Positions 8,422-17,454 of a DNA stretch of 61,729 nucleotides are shown piece after piece. Every line of letters begins with the position of its first letter. Position 1 is the first letter of the stretch. Origin of the DNA: a bacterium (GTDB taxonomy: Bacteria > Auribacterota > Auribacteria > Auribacterales > Auribacteraceae); NCBI GenBank assembly GCA_018435605.1, contig JAHDNF010000032.1, forward strand, positions 1 through 61,729, given 5' to 3'. Below the pieces are notes generated by a model. That model saw only the letters and a list, made by a program, of their open reading frames with translations, ran no database searches and had not been told where the DNA came from. The translations under genes were made by a program, and so were the position numbers.

Positions 8422-9419
8422 GTGATGAAAAAAGGACGTCATTAACAGATAATCCAGACTTTAATAAATGGCTTGAGGAAAACTATCCAGTTGAAATTGA
8501 GGAATACGAATTTTTATCGAGTGATGTTCTTTATCAAATGAGTTATGAGAGTTATTTAGAAGCATTGGCACGGTATGGAAAGGATCCAAAAATTGAACTT
8601 AGCAGAATTGAAGAAAAATTTCCTTCACCAATAGCGTATTATTTTTATCAGGCAGAAAATAATTATCAAAATGATCATCACAGGCTTGATCTCTTAAAAT
8701 CGTGCTGGGAAGCTACAGTTTTTATTTTATTTGGAATTGTACTTGGTGAAGCCCGGCATAGAAATTTACCTCTTAAAGAGATCGGGATTAAATGGCAAAC
8801 TTGTTGGAGCGATAGATTATATGACAAGCTGACTATCATTGAAAATATTATCGACTACACAACAAAAAGTGGTATAGCGTTGAGTTGTTCAGGTATTATT
8901 CCAATTGATACTTTGACGCTTATAAAAAAATTAAATCAAGAACGGAATGGATTTGCTCATGCTTCAGCCAGAACATCTGCCCAGCAAAAAGCTCTATACG
9001 CAGAACTTTATCCGCAATTGGAAACGGTGCTTAAACAGTTGATTAAACTGGAAGAAGTAACATTATTTCGTTATTACGAAGCAGAGACGCCTTTGTATCC
9101 AAGATGTGAAATATTTCAAGGGGTGTCAATGGATGGAAAAAAAGAAATTATACCCATTCAAAAAGATAATTATGTAAATATTATTGACCATTTTAATCGA
9201 GAATCAATCTTTGTAAAAATCTTTGAAGAAGTATTTTGTGTCTCTCCGTTTATACATTATTTTCAGGAAGAACATGAACCTAATGCCCTGATATGTTTTT
9301 ATAAAAAGCACGCTTCCGGTAAATATATTCATGAGGTTGTGAGTAAATCGCAAAATAAAGATTTTGATGTAGCCATTTTTGATTTAATAAATGAAAGACT
9401 AAAGGAATTAGTCAATTAA
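8418..9419 (+). CDS. HEPN-like protein inside the type I R-M operon
   Basis: This 333-aa protein is coupled to hsdS by an ATGA overlap and followed by hsdR 9 bp later. Residues about 70-210 are helical and contain RNGFAHA, an Rx4H arrangement as in HEPN RNases (around residues 176-181). This suggests an RNA-cleaving or HEPN-fold partner. The N-terminal 70 residues are acidic and the C-terminal part (about 215-333) is mixed alpha/beta and unrecognised. Genes in this slot of type I operons can be accessory toxins that act when restriction is blocked (for example the PrrC anticodon nuclease). That role here is inference; the HEPN assignment rests on one motif and helical context. Confidence 0.5.
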   Translation: MSDEKRTSLTDNPDFNKWLEENYPVEIEEYEFLSSDVLYQMSYESYLEALARYGKDPKIELSRIEEKFPSPIAYYFYQAENNYQNDHHRLDLLKSCWEATVFILFGIVLGEARHRNLPLKEIGIKWQTCWSDRLYDKLTIIENIIDYTTKSGIALSCSGIIPIDTLTLIKKLNQERNGFAHASARTSAQQKALYAELYPQLETVLKQLIKLEEVTLFRYYEAETPLYPRCEIFQGVSMDGKKEIIPIQKDNYVNIIDHFNRESIFVKIFEEVFCVSPFIHYFQEEHEPNALICFYKKHASGKYIHEVVSKSQNKDFDVAIFDLINERLKELVN

Positions 9420-9428
9420 GGACATATT

Positions 9429-12400
9429 ATGAGTAATACATTTTATGAATCAGATATAGAACATATTGCCTTAGAAATCCTTAAAGATGAACAGGGATAT
9501 ACTGTTCTTCATGGACCTGATATTTCTGAAAGCATACATAAAGAACGTGAATATACAGAAGTAGTTTTGCCGGAACGATTGCGTAAAGCGGTTGATATGA
9601 TTAATGATGATATTCCAGCGGAAGCCCGGGAAGAAGCGGTTAAAAAAGTGATGCGGACTTTTTCTCTCAGCATGATGGATAACAACAAGAGTTTTCATCG
9701 GATATTGACCGAGGGTATTGACGTTAAGTTTAGTGTGGGAGATGGTAAATCAAGAACAGATAAAGTTTGGCTGATTGATTTTGCCAATCCCGAAAACAAT
9801 GAGTTTCTGGCTGTCAATCAGTTTACTATTATTGAGAATCATAATAATAAACGACCGGATATAGTTCTTTTTATCAATGGTCTTCCGTTAGTTGTTATTG
9901 AACTAAAAAATCCGATGGATGAGAACGCTGATGTTAAAGCCGCTTTTAATCAGATTCAAACGTACAAAAAATTGATCCCTTCGTTATTTTCATATAATGC
10001 TTTTCTTATCGCAAGTGACGGCTGGTTTGCGAAAGTCGGTACGATTACAAGTGATTACTCTCGGTTCATGGAGTGGAAAACAGCTGATGGCGAAAAAATA
10101 GTTGATGCCAATATTGAGCAGGAACTTGAACCGATGATCAAAGGGCTTTTAGATAAAAAGACGTTACTGGATATTATCCGACATTTTATTGTATATGAAG
10201 AAGCAAAAGAAAAGACATATAAAAAAATCGCGGCTTATCATCAGTATTATGCCGTCAATAAAGCAATTGAATCCACTATTCGCGCCACGGCAGATGTTCG
10301 GGATAATGATAATCAATCTCAAGACGAGCAAGTTCCGGGTGATAAACGAGCTGGTGTTATCTGGCATACTCAGGGAAGCGGAAAAAGTTTATCAATGGTT
10401 TTTTACGCTGGTAAACTTGTACTGAATGAGGCGATGAATAACCCTACCATTGTTGTATTGACCGACCGGAATGATTTAGATCAACAGTTATATGAGACTT
10501 TTGTAAATTGTCAGCAACTTATACGTCAAACACCGCAACAGGCGGCTAACCGGGAAGACCTTAAAAAATTACTGGCGGTTTCTTCCGGTGGTGTTGTATT
10601 TACCACAATACAAAAATTCTTGCCGGAAAATTCCGGAGAAAAGTATCCTCTTTTAAGCGAACGCAAAAATATTGTGGTAATTGCTGATGAAGCACATCGA
10701 AGTCAATATGATTTTATAGATGGATTCGCGCGGCATATGCGGGATGCTTTGCCAAACGCGTCTTTTATTGGTTTTACCGGTACACCTATCGAAAAAGAGG
10801 ATAAAAATACTCAGGCGGTTTTTGGGAATTATATCGATGTTTATGATATTCATCAATCGGTAGAGGATGGTGCTACAGTCAAAATATTTTATGAGAGCAG
10901 GTTGGCAAAAGTTGAACTTTCTGAAGAGGATCATAAAATCATAGATGAAAAAGTTGAAGATGTTACTGAAGGAGATGAACTTACCGATCGGCAAATTCGG
11001 TTTGCCAAATGGACAAGTAAAGAAGCGGTTGTCGGAAGCCAGCAACGATTGGAACAAGTTGCGGCTGATATGGTGAATCATTTTGAGCAAAGGTTGTCTG
11101 CGGTTGAAGGAAAAGCAATGTTTGTGTGTATGAGCCGTCGGATTTGTGTTGCTCTATATGATGAAATTATTAAATTACGTCCGCATTGGTATGATCCTGA
11201 TGATGATAAAGGTGTTGTTAAAGTTATTATGACAGGGTCAGCAAGTGATCCATTGGCATGCCAGGAACATATTCGCAATAAACCAAGACGAATAAAAATT
11301 AGCGATCGCCTAAAAGATCCCAAAGATCCATTAAAAATGATTATTGTTAGAGATATGCTGTTAACCGGATATGATGCTCCGTGTTTGCATACAATGTATA
11401 TTGATAAACCGATGAATGGGCATAATCTTATGCAGGCAATTGCACGGGTTAATCGTGTGTTTGGTGATAAAGAAGGTGGTCTGGTTGTTGATTATATTGG
11501 TATTGCACAGGACTTAAAAAAGGCACTCGCTGTCTATACTGAAAATAAAGGCAGAGGTCAGATTACGTTTGATCAGGAAGAAGCTGTAGCAAAGATGCTG
11601 GAGTTATACGAAGTTGTTGTGGATATGTTCGATGGTTTTAAGTATCGCAATTATTTTACCCTTGAACCCAGAGAAAAATTAAATTTTATTTTGGATGCGA
11701 CAAATTTTATTGCTGAATTATACGAAATGAAAGATGGTAAAAAAATCCGTAATGGAAAGATTCGCTTCAAAGAGAATGTTACGAAGTTACAAAAAGCATT
11801 CGGGATTTCTGTTCCACATCCTAAAGCACTCGCTATTCGAGACGATTTGGCTTTCTTTCAAGCGATAAAATCTCGTTTCGCAAAATTGGATGAACGCTCA
11901 AAGAAACGAACCGATGAAGAAATTGAGACAGCTATCAGGCAAATTATAAATGATGCGATTATATCTGAAGAGGTTATTGACATTTTTGATGCGGCTGGTC
12001 TTCAGAAACCTGATATCTCAATCCTTTCTGATGAATTTCTTGCTGAAGTACAGGGAATGCCGCGAAAGAATCTTGCTCTCGAGTTATTAAAACGACTTTT
12101 AAATGACGAAATTAAGAGTCGGGCAAAAACCAACTTAGTTCAGGGTAAGAAATTCTCTGAACGTTTATCTGAAGCGGTAAAACGTTATCAAAACGGGCTT
12201 ATTGACTCCGCACGGATTATCGAAGAATTGATTAATTTAGCAAAAGATATTCGAGAAGCAGATAAGAGAGGTGAAAACCTCAATTTACGTACGGATGAGT
12301 TAGCATTTTATGACGCACTTGCAGATAATCCGAATGCCGAAGCTGTTTTGGGAGACCAGACTCTTAAACAAATTGCGCATGAGTTAGTTGACAGCGTAAG

Positions 12401-12587
12401 AAAAAATACAAGTATCGATTGGCAGATTAAAGAGAGTGTTCAAGCAAAATTACGTGTTTTGGTAAAACGAATTCTCCGCAGATATAAATATCCACCAGAT
12501 GATCCATCAACCGGTGAATATACCCTATCTGTGAAAAAGGTTTTAGATCAAGCAGAATGCCTTGCAGATTTCTGGACGAAGAATTAG
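9429..12587 (+). CDS. hsdR: Type I restriction endonuclease subunit
   Basis: This 1052-aa protein is of normal HsdR length. It has a PD-(D/E)xK nuclease domain (RPDIVLFINGLPLVVIELKNP region, residues about 138-160), a superfamily 2 translocase with Walker A TQGSGKS (about 314-320) and DEAH box (about 419-422), motif III FTGTP, and motif VI QAIARVNR. The C-terminal 250 residues are the helical part that binds the methylase core. It translocates DNA and cleaves unmodified DNA far from the site. All key motifs are intact, so the system looks functional. Confidence 0.96.
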   Translation: MSNTFYESDIEHIALEILKDEQGYTVLHGPDISESIHKEREYTEVVLPERLRKAVDMINDDIPAEAREEAVKKVMRTFSLSMMDNNKSFHRILTEGIDVKFSVGDGKSRTDKVWLIDFANPENNEFLAVNQFTIIENHNNKRPDIVLFINGLPLVVIELKNPMDENADVKAAFNQIQTYKKLIPSLFSYNAFLIASDGWFAKVGTITSDYSRFMEWKTADGEKIVDANIEQELEPMIKGLLDKKTLLDIIRHFIVYEEAKEKTYKKIAAYHQYYAVNKAIESTIRATADVRDNDNQSQDEQVPGDKRAGVIWHTQGSGKSLSMVFYAGKLVLNEAMNNPTIVVLTDRNDLDQQLYETFVNCQQLIRQTPQQAANREDLKKLLAVSSGGVVFTTIQKFLPENSGEKYPLLSERKNIVVIADEAHRSQYDFIDGFARHMRDALPNASFIGFTGTPIEKEDKNTQAVFGNYIDVYDIHQSVEDGATVKIFYESRLAKVELSEEDHKIIDEKVEDVTEGDELTDRQIRFAKWTSKEAVVGSQQRLEQVAADMVNHFEQRLSAVEGKAMFVCMSRRICVALYDEIIKLRPHWYDPDDDKGVVKVIMTGSASDPLACQEHIRNKPRRIKISDRLKDPKDPLKMIIVRDMLLTGYDAPCLHTMYIDKPMNGHNLMQAIARVNRVFGDKEGGLVVDYIGIAQDLKKALAVYTENKGRGQITFDQEEAVAKMLELYEVVVDMFDGFKYRNYFTLEPREKLNFILDATNFIAELYEMKDGKKIRNGKIRFKENVTKLQKAFGISVPHPKALAIRDDLAFFQAIKSRFAKLDERSKKRTDEEIETAIRQIINDAIISEEVIDIFDAAGLQKPDISILSDEFLAEVQGMPRKNLALELLKRLLNDEIKSRAKTNLVQGKKFSERLSEAVKRYQNGLIDSARIIEELINLAKDIREADKRGENLNLRTDELAFYDALADNPNAEAVLGDQTLKQIAHELVDSVRKNTSIDWQIKESVQAKLRVLVKRILRRYKYPPDDPSTGEYTLSVKKVLDQAECLADFWTKN

Positions 12588-12666
12588 GAATGAAAAATGG
12601 CTATATATCAATTTTTTGAATGCGATTCTTCTATAGGAACGGCTATGGAAATATTTTACACACGAT

Positions 12667-13338
12667 ATGTCAGGACGAGGTATGCCAGAAAGTAATGATG
12701 AAAAGCAACGGCAAGAATTAAGAGAACTTGAAGGCAAGAATATTGCTCACTACCAAACTCTTTTGTCTGCTTGGATAGGGACAAGGATGGAGCAGGACAA
12801 AATGGTGATTACTCTTTCCGCCGCGGCAATTGGTCTGCTTGTCACAATTGTCACAACGGTTGGGATCAAAGGATTCTGGCCATATTTCTTTCTGATAATA
12901 TCTTTAGCAGGATTTATAATTGCCATTTTTAGCTGTTTACATATATTTCAGGTTAACGCAACACATTTAGAGGAAAATTTACGTAGCCAAAGCATCGAGA
13001 CATCTTCAAAACTCTTAAAAAAATTGGATATAATAACCATGTTCTGCTTTTATACTGCTATCATATGTGCGGTATCAATGGCAGTTTTAACTTCTGTCCA
13101 AAAATCAGGAGGTGATCAAATGACTAAGAAAAAATCAGTTAAATCTCAAAAAGTTGAGAATTTGCAAGAGAGTTTTGATGGAATAAAAAAATTAGAGCCA
13201 CCAAAATTGGTAATCAATAGTTTCAATGGTATTGGGAACTTATCTCCTCAAAATCTTCAATCTTCATCAAATTCTAATGCGAATAGTCAGAATAAACCTA
13301 CAGAATCGGCTAACGATTCTACGAAGAAGGAAAAATAA
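12667..13338 (+). CDS. Membrane protein downstream of hsdR
   Basis: This 223-aa protein has an N-terminal helix (residues about 1-35), two adjacent membrane helices (about 45-65 and 70-95), a third near 120-142, and a basic, Asn/Ser-rich disordered tail. It follows hsdR after 79 bp on the same strand and may be the last gene of the R-M operon. Small helical membrane proteins with this layout are often effectors in defence loci, but no family is recognised. An internal ATG at 12682 is an alternative start. Confidence 0.65.
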   Translation: MSGRGMPESNDEKQRQELRELEGKNIAHYQTLLSAWIGTRMEQDKMVITLSAAAIGLLVTIVTTVGIKGFWPYFFLIISLAGFIIAIFSCLHIFQVNATHLEENLRSQSIETSSKLLKKLDIITMFCFYTAIICAVSMAVLTSVQKSGGDQMTKKKSVKSQKVENLQESFDGIKKLEPPKLVINSFNGIGNLSPQNLQSSSNSNANSQNKPTESANDSTKKEK

Positions 13339-13390
13339 AATTATTTTGATACATTTTTAAAAGTTCAAAGTTTATCTGTATTTTGACTAA

Positions 13391-13424
13391 AAATAGGTGG
13401 TCGCAAAATTATGGTACCCCTCTA
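13391..13424 (+). repeat. Degenerate copy of the 36-bp dispersed repeat
   Basis: GGTCGCAAAATTATGGTACCCCTCT matches the core of the repeat at 19390-19425 with a few changes. It precedes the CoA-binding gene by about 170 bp. The surrounding 250-bp gap holds no other recognisable feature. Confidence 0.55.
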
Positions 13425-13596
13425 AAGGGCACTATAAAAGGAATAATTAATTAGTTTTTGCATTAGTTTAAAATTTTTAAATTTTCTTAAGTGTCTCTTG
13501 TTAAGCAACTTCAATTAATGTTTAAACTCATGAAGAATTTGAAAATCTTTATGCAAAAAGTTCAAAGTTTCGTTGGTAGGGGGAGATATAGATTTT

Positions 13597-13956
13597 ATGA
13601 ACGTAGCTCTTATAGGTGCATCACATAAACCACACCGCTATGCTTACAAAGCATTGCAGGATTTGCGAAACAATAATTATACGGTGTATCCAGTTCATGC
13701 TAAATTAAAGGAGATTGAGCAGATACCGGTTTATCCGTCAATAACCGCGATTCCTGATGAGATACATACTGTTACGATGTATCTTAATGAGGAAAAATCA
13801 ACGGCTATGGCTGACGAAATTATCAGCAAGAAACCCAAAAGGATCATTTTTAATCCTGGGGCGGAAAACCCTGTTTTGGAAAAACAAGCACAAGAACATG
13901 GTATTCAAACACTAAATGCATGTACGTTAGTTATGTTGAGAACGGGTGCATTTTAG
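13597..13956 (+). CDS. CoA-binding (YccU-like) protein
   Basis: This 119-aa protein has a single Rossmann-type CoA-binding domain. It shows the N-terminal VALIGAS loop (residues about 3-9), YPVHAKLKEIEQIPVYPSI, and the IFNPGAENP motif typical of this family. Such small proteins are widespread and their exact role is mostly unknown. The ATG at 13597 fits the family start better than the upstream in-frame ATG at 13573, and GGTAGGGGGAGAT lies upstream. It looks like an ordinary chromosomal gene stranded between mobile cargo. Confidence 0.85.
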   Translation: MNVALIGASHKPHRYAYKALQDLRNNNYTVYPVHAKLKEIEQIPVYPSITAIPDEIHTVTMYLNEEKSTAMADEIISKKPKRIIFNPGAENPVLEKQAQEHGIQTLNACTLVMLRTGAF

Positions 13957-13964
13957 ATCACTTG

Positions 13965-14169
13965 TTTGCCGTATAAATATCCGGTAAATAATTATTGACT
14001 TAGCTACTACACCGTAGTATTCTTTTATTCATCCACAGTATATCAGGTCCCGTGTTAGAAGGATTAAATCCCGGACGTAAAAACAAGTAAAACCTTCATA
14101 GTAATCGTCTGTAATGTTCCAGAACAGATAACAACTATGAAAATTTTTACGTTCAACAGGGAGGAAGTC
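13965..14169 (+). promoter_or_regulatory. Promoter, palindromic operator and structured leader RNA, copy 1
   Basis: A good sigma-70 promoter (TTGACT 13995-14000, 17-bp spacer, TATTCT 14018-14023) contains the perfect palindrome TACTAC-ACC-GTAGTA at 14005-14019, placed to block RNA polymerase. The transcript can fold into nested stems: ACGTAAAAA 14075-14083 with TTTTTACGT 14144-14152, TTCATAG 14095-14101 with CTATGAA 14135-14141, and TCTGT 14108-14112 with ACAGA 14124-14128. The ribosome-binding site GGGAGG follows directly. The second copy at 56858-57062 keeps each stem with altered sequence. Confidence 0.8.
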
Positions 14170-15306
14170 ATGCCGCAAGTACACCGGACACACAAATTTG
14201 ACAAACTTATCAAAGTCGCTGATGACGAATTGCTCAGAGAATATTTTTCTCGTAAAGGATTCGTTATTCCACCTGATCAGCCTGTCACTCCAGAATATAT
14301 CCATGAGCTGATGGATAAGATCGCAGATGAAGAAACCTCGCTTGATCTTGAAGAAGAATTGTTGTGTATCAATGATATTGCCGATACGTCAGTCGACCGG
14401 CTCGATGAGATCATCGAAGAATTTAACATCGAATGTGACGAAGACGAATCACCGGAAACAACTGCGTTACGAATTTATCTGCATGATGATAACGAAGCGT
14501 TTGAGCGGGCTTATGATTTTTATCTGTGCGATGTGCATTCTGAACGGTTGAACCATTATCCTGTCGCCTGCGAAAGTTTCGAGTTTTCCCAAGACAATAT
14601 TGATCAGTTTCAGGCAAAAATGCAGAGTTTTTTGAAAGAAACACGTAACACCGACAATTGTTATATCCGGCATCGTATGTATCAGGGGAAATTCTATGTC
14701 CTGATTGCTCGTGGCGAGCCGAAAAAGACTCTCATGGAACTCGACGGCAAACGGTTGAAACCTCGCGTATACCGGCCTGCGAAAGAAGATGTGCTGGTGT
14801 ATAATCAGGAAGCATCAGTGTTGAGCCTCAGTTCCGGCAGAAGAAAGCAAGTAGAAACCGAGACGTATATCGAAACATTTGCGCAGAATATACTTGGTGT
14901 GGAGATAAGTGAAGATATTTTTTCGAGTAGTAGTCGCCTAATCGACCTTTCCCCCATCATTGAAGATAGATTCTATCAGCGAACCGAAGATATCGCGGAG
15001 ATCAAGTTACGCCAGCTATTCGTGATTATACAGACTGAACGTGACACTGAGGTCATACTTAAGTCAGACGATGTCATGAAATCAATCGCTGAGATGTCAT
15101 TCCCGATCAATAACTGCAAACTGTTATCAGCAAAACTGGATTTTTATCTCGAAGGACGCAAACGACATATACCGGTGCATTTGACTTCGCGTGGAAATAC
15201 GGAGATAAAACAACGTCGAGAAAAAGAGATATTGGAGGGCTTTTTACGTGAACGAGGCGTGCTTAAAATCAACCAAGCTGATAAATTACATCTTGCAACG
15301 GCTTGA
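14170..15306 (+). CDS. First protein of the paired winged-helix cassette (unknown family)
   Basis: This 378-aa soluble, acidic protein has no recognised domain. It starts at the ATG at 14170, supported by GGGAGG and by the matching start at 57063 downstream of the same leader. Its homologue at 41862-42968 shares conserved blocks: LLREYF, EEELLCINDIAD, a TALRIYLH segment, a YFxxIARGD-like strand (FYVLIARGEP here), YRPAKEDVLVYN, and a C-terminal EGFLRERGVLK. The second gene begins inside its 3' end, as in the homologous pair. The two proteins probably act together; one may sense and the other bind DNA. This is inference. Confidence 0.75.
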   Translation: MPQVHRTHKFDKLIKVADDELLREYFSRKGFVIPPDQPVTPEYIHELMDKIADEETSLDLEEELLCINDIADTSVDRLDEIIEEFNIECDEDESPETTALRIYLHDDNEAFERAYDFYLCDVHSERLNHYPVACESFEFSQDNIDQFQAKMQSFLKETRNTDNCYIRHRMYQGKFYVLIARGEPKKTLMELDGKRLKPRVYRPAKEDVLVYNQEASVLSLSSGRRKQVETETYIETFAQNILGVEISEDIFSSSSRLIDLSPIIEDRFYQRTEDIAEIKLRQLFVIIQTERDTEVILKSDDVMKSIAEMSFPINNCKLLSAKLDFYLEGRKRHIPVHLTSRGNTEIKQRREKEILEGFLRERGVLKINQADKLHLATA

Positions 15307-16327
15307 AGTGTCACCACGGACAGTATTCCGGCAAAGCGATCTGAATAAAATTTCAGCCGATCAATTCGCGATATTGAACAAGCACCTGATCGAAGAATAT
15401 CGTGATTTTCGTAAAACGACATTTGTGGATGATGACGGTGTACGTCGGTTCATCAGGAAAGTCAAAGACCAGTATTGGGGATATTCGCAGGATCCGGAAA
15501 TACTCGGCAGAATTCCTTTGTCGCCAGAAGATATCAAATATTTTCGGTTCGATCTGAATAAGTTTGCTGAAGAATTGCAGAAATCAAACAATCTATCCGG
15601 TAAAGTATCGCCTATTACTGATAGGATACTGTTTATCGGTCAGACGAATTTCGGGCAACGAACAGCCGTATTGCTAGGATTCTTCGGAGATGACAGGCAA
15701 GCCGAACTGGAGTTTCTCAGTTTGCCATCACGTATCGGGTCTGTGGATCGCATGCTGGTTATATGCCCAACCTACGAATGTTCGCAGGACTTGTTGAGCA
15801 GGCTGAACCACCATGGAATTGACTGCGCTACATGGTCGGTTCTGGTAGATGAAGATGGACGCATACAATACCGATCAGCTGACCAGCCTGCAGTTCCAAC
15901 ATTAAAGTTGCTCAATGAGAAAAAGCCTCCCCGATCGTATTGGGTGGAATTAAATGGTGATCGGCTATCGATTCCGTATGCGAAATATTTATTGTTGTTG
16001 TTCATGGTGATAAAATTAAAGGATGGAAATGGTTGGATTAATAGAACTAAAACTGACCTTGAAGGAATCACTGAGTCATCTGATGACGCCAACGTCACGC
16101 ATTTATATCATTTAATAAGTGAATTGACAAAATACCTCAAACAATGTAATGATTTAATTGAGAATGACGGCGCCGGAAATTATCGATTAGCTGTACCGTT
16201 ATCGGATATCTCGTACCCATCAGAACAATGGTTGCATGATACCTATGGTGATATTCTGAGTTCTCTGGACATGACACGAGAACGCCGGAAAAAACAGAAG
16301 AAACGACGATTAAGGATAGTCAGATAA
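15248..16327 (+). CDS. Second protein of the paired cassette, OmpR-type winged-helix C terminus
   Basis: This 359-aa protein starts at a GTG preceded by GGAGG and overlaps the previous gene by 59 bp. The C-terminal region (residues about 230-320) reads like a transcriptional-regulatory winged helix: a WVELNGDRLSIPYAKYLLLL strand-helix start, a trans-activation loop, a recognition-helix region around HLYHLISELTKYL, and a final YRLAV wing. There is no receiver domain; the N-terminal 220 residues are a separate unrecognised domain. Homologues are at 42949-43971 and, shorter, at 57063-57779. It may autoregulate through the palindrome at 14005-14019. Confidence 0.75.
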   Translation: MNEACLKSTKLINYILQRLEVSPRTVFRQSDLNKISADQFAILNKHLIEEYRDFRKTTFVDDDGVRRFIRKVKDQYWGYSQDPEILGRIPLSPEDIKYFRFDLNKFAEELQKSNNLSGKVSPITDRILFIGQTNFGQRTAVLLGFFGDDRQAELEFLSLPSRIGSVDRMLVICPTYECSQDLLSRLNHHGIDCATWSVLVDEDGRIQYRSADQPAVPTLKLLNEKKPPRSYWVELNGDRLSIPYAKYLLLLFMVIKLKDGNGWINRTKTDLEGITESSDDANVTHLYHLISELTKYLKQCNDLIENDGAGNYRLAVPLSDISYPSEQWLHDTYGDILSSLDMTRERRKKQKKRRLRIVR

Positions 16328-16329
16328 CT

Positions 16330-16668
16330 ATGGAACATTTTAATACAATAAACCGTATTGCGATTCTGGTATACCCGAAGAAACCGTTCATTGACTGGCT
16401 GAAATACGTCGATCCGGAAGTACCGCTTTTCGATGATATTGACGATTCGAAAACGGTATATCTCTTACCGGAAGAAGCCAGTGAAAACTATCAAAAATAT
16501 GTAAAGAAAATCTGCACGAAGATATTTGAGAATCAGTTGCTGGCATGGTTCACGAATCCGACTGTATGGCCTCACGACAGATCGTGGAAAGTATTTCAGG
16601 ATTGGTTCCATGTTGAGATGCATTCGATCATTTATGATACTGTGGGGCAAGAAATTGAAAAATACTAA
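16330..16668 (+). CDS. Conserved 112-aa protein, function unknown
   Basis: This small protein starts 3 bp after the winged-helix gene, so it probably belongs to the same operon. It has the motif NRIAILVYPKKPFIDWLKYVD at the N terminus, an acidic centre and an aromatic C-terminal helix (KVFQDWFHVEM). A near-identical copy lies at 45020-45358, again in the unit that carries the paired cassette. Related short proteins with a KxPFxDW motif exist in other bacteria, but no function is known to me. It converges with the NERD gene, with the stops 2 bp apart. Confidence 0.75.
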   Translation: MEHFNTINRIAILVYPKKPFIDWLKYVDPEVPLFDDIDDSKTVYLLPEEASENYQKYVKKICTKIFENQLLAWFTNPTVWPHDRSWKVFQDWFHVEMHSIIYDTVGQEIEKY

Positions 16669-16669
16669 T

Positions 16670-17299
16670 TCAAAATCGTAGTTTTTCTTTTTTTACAGTT
16701 TGAGCTTTCATAGATTTGGCATACTTGATATGTTCTTTTCGCTGTTTAGGTTCAGTTATATTTATGCTTTGGATTTTATTCATAATTTCAGCCATGCGTA
16801 TATCATCAAAAACAATATCACGAAATTGATGTATGTATTTTATCAGGGATTTTGAGTACATTACATATTGGGGCATTTCGGTTTTAAATGTACCGTTGGT
16901 AAACACTATTATTGAATGGATGGCATTCTCTTTAAGAATATCGTTTAATGATTTTATGTGTCGTTTATTTTGAATGATAGGATTATAAAATTTGAATTTG
17001 TTTTTTCCAAACACCTGTCTCCATTGATATTGAGATTCACTTCCGTAAATCCAGCCTTGATAATTTTTTGTTTCTATAGAAAATACTCCATAGGGTGAAA
17101 CAACAATATGATCTATTTGTGAAGTATTTTCGTCGTTGGGTAACATAATGTCATGTAAGACATGATATTCTGTCGATAATTTTTTTAGCCTTCTTTTTAC
17201 AATCCATTCGCCGATGGTTCCTTTTATTTTTGGACTGCTGAGGATTGTTTTTATCAGTATGAGAAAAATTGAACAGATAATAATTTGTGTAACGTTCAT
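16670..17299 (-). CDS. NERD-domain protein, membrane-anchored
   Basis: This 209-aa protein has an N-terminal membrane helix (residues about 3-20) followed by a NERD (nuclease-related) domain: GTIGEW, DHIVVSPYGVFSIETKNYQGWIYG and YNPIIQNKRHIKSL. The SQIDHIVVS...VFSIETKN segment carries the acidic residues and Lys of the PD-(D/E)xK-like core. NERD proteins are suspected DNA-processing enzymes often found near defence or plasmid genes. A second NERD gene at 24468-25100 shares the same domain. The gene is AT-rich and transcribed against its neighbours. Confidence 0.85.
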   Translation of the reverse strand: MNVTQIIICSIFLILIKTILSSPKIKGTIGEWIVKRRLKKLSTEYHVLHDIMLPNDENTSQIDHIVVSPYGVFSIETKNYQGWIYGSESQYQWRQVFGKNKFKFYNPIIQNKRHIKSLNDILKENAIHSIIVFTNGTFKTEMPQYVMYSKSLIKYIHQFRDIVFDDIRMAEIMNKIQSINITEPKQRKEHIKYAKSMKAQTVKKEKLRF

Positions 17300-17392
17300 A
17301 TAAACTCCTATATAGAAAGAGGTCGGTCAAATCTATAAAAAAGTTAAAAATAAAACTATCTCATTCCATGGATGTAAAAATTACCTCTAATC

Positions 17393-17440
17393 ACTCCCGA
17401 TAATAGTGCTTGATTACACGACAAGTATCGGGCTAACAAT
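17393..17440 (-). mobile_element. IS remnant, 3' end only
   Basis: CACTCCCGATAATAGTGCTTG followed by similar bases matches the 3' end of the transposase genes at 18196, 47127 and 58452. Only about 45 bp remain. It shows that another copy of the same element once ended here. Confidence 0.6.
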
Positions 17441-17454
17441 AATTAGGCGACATG

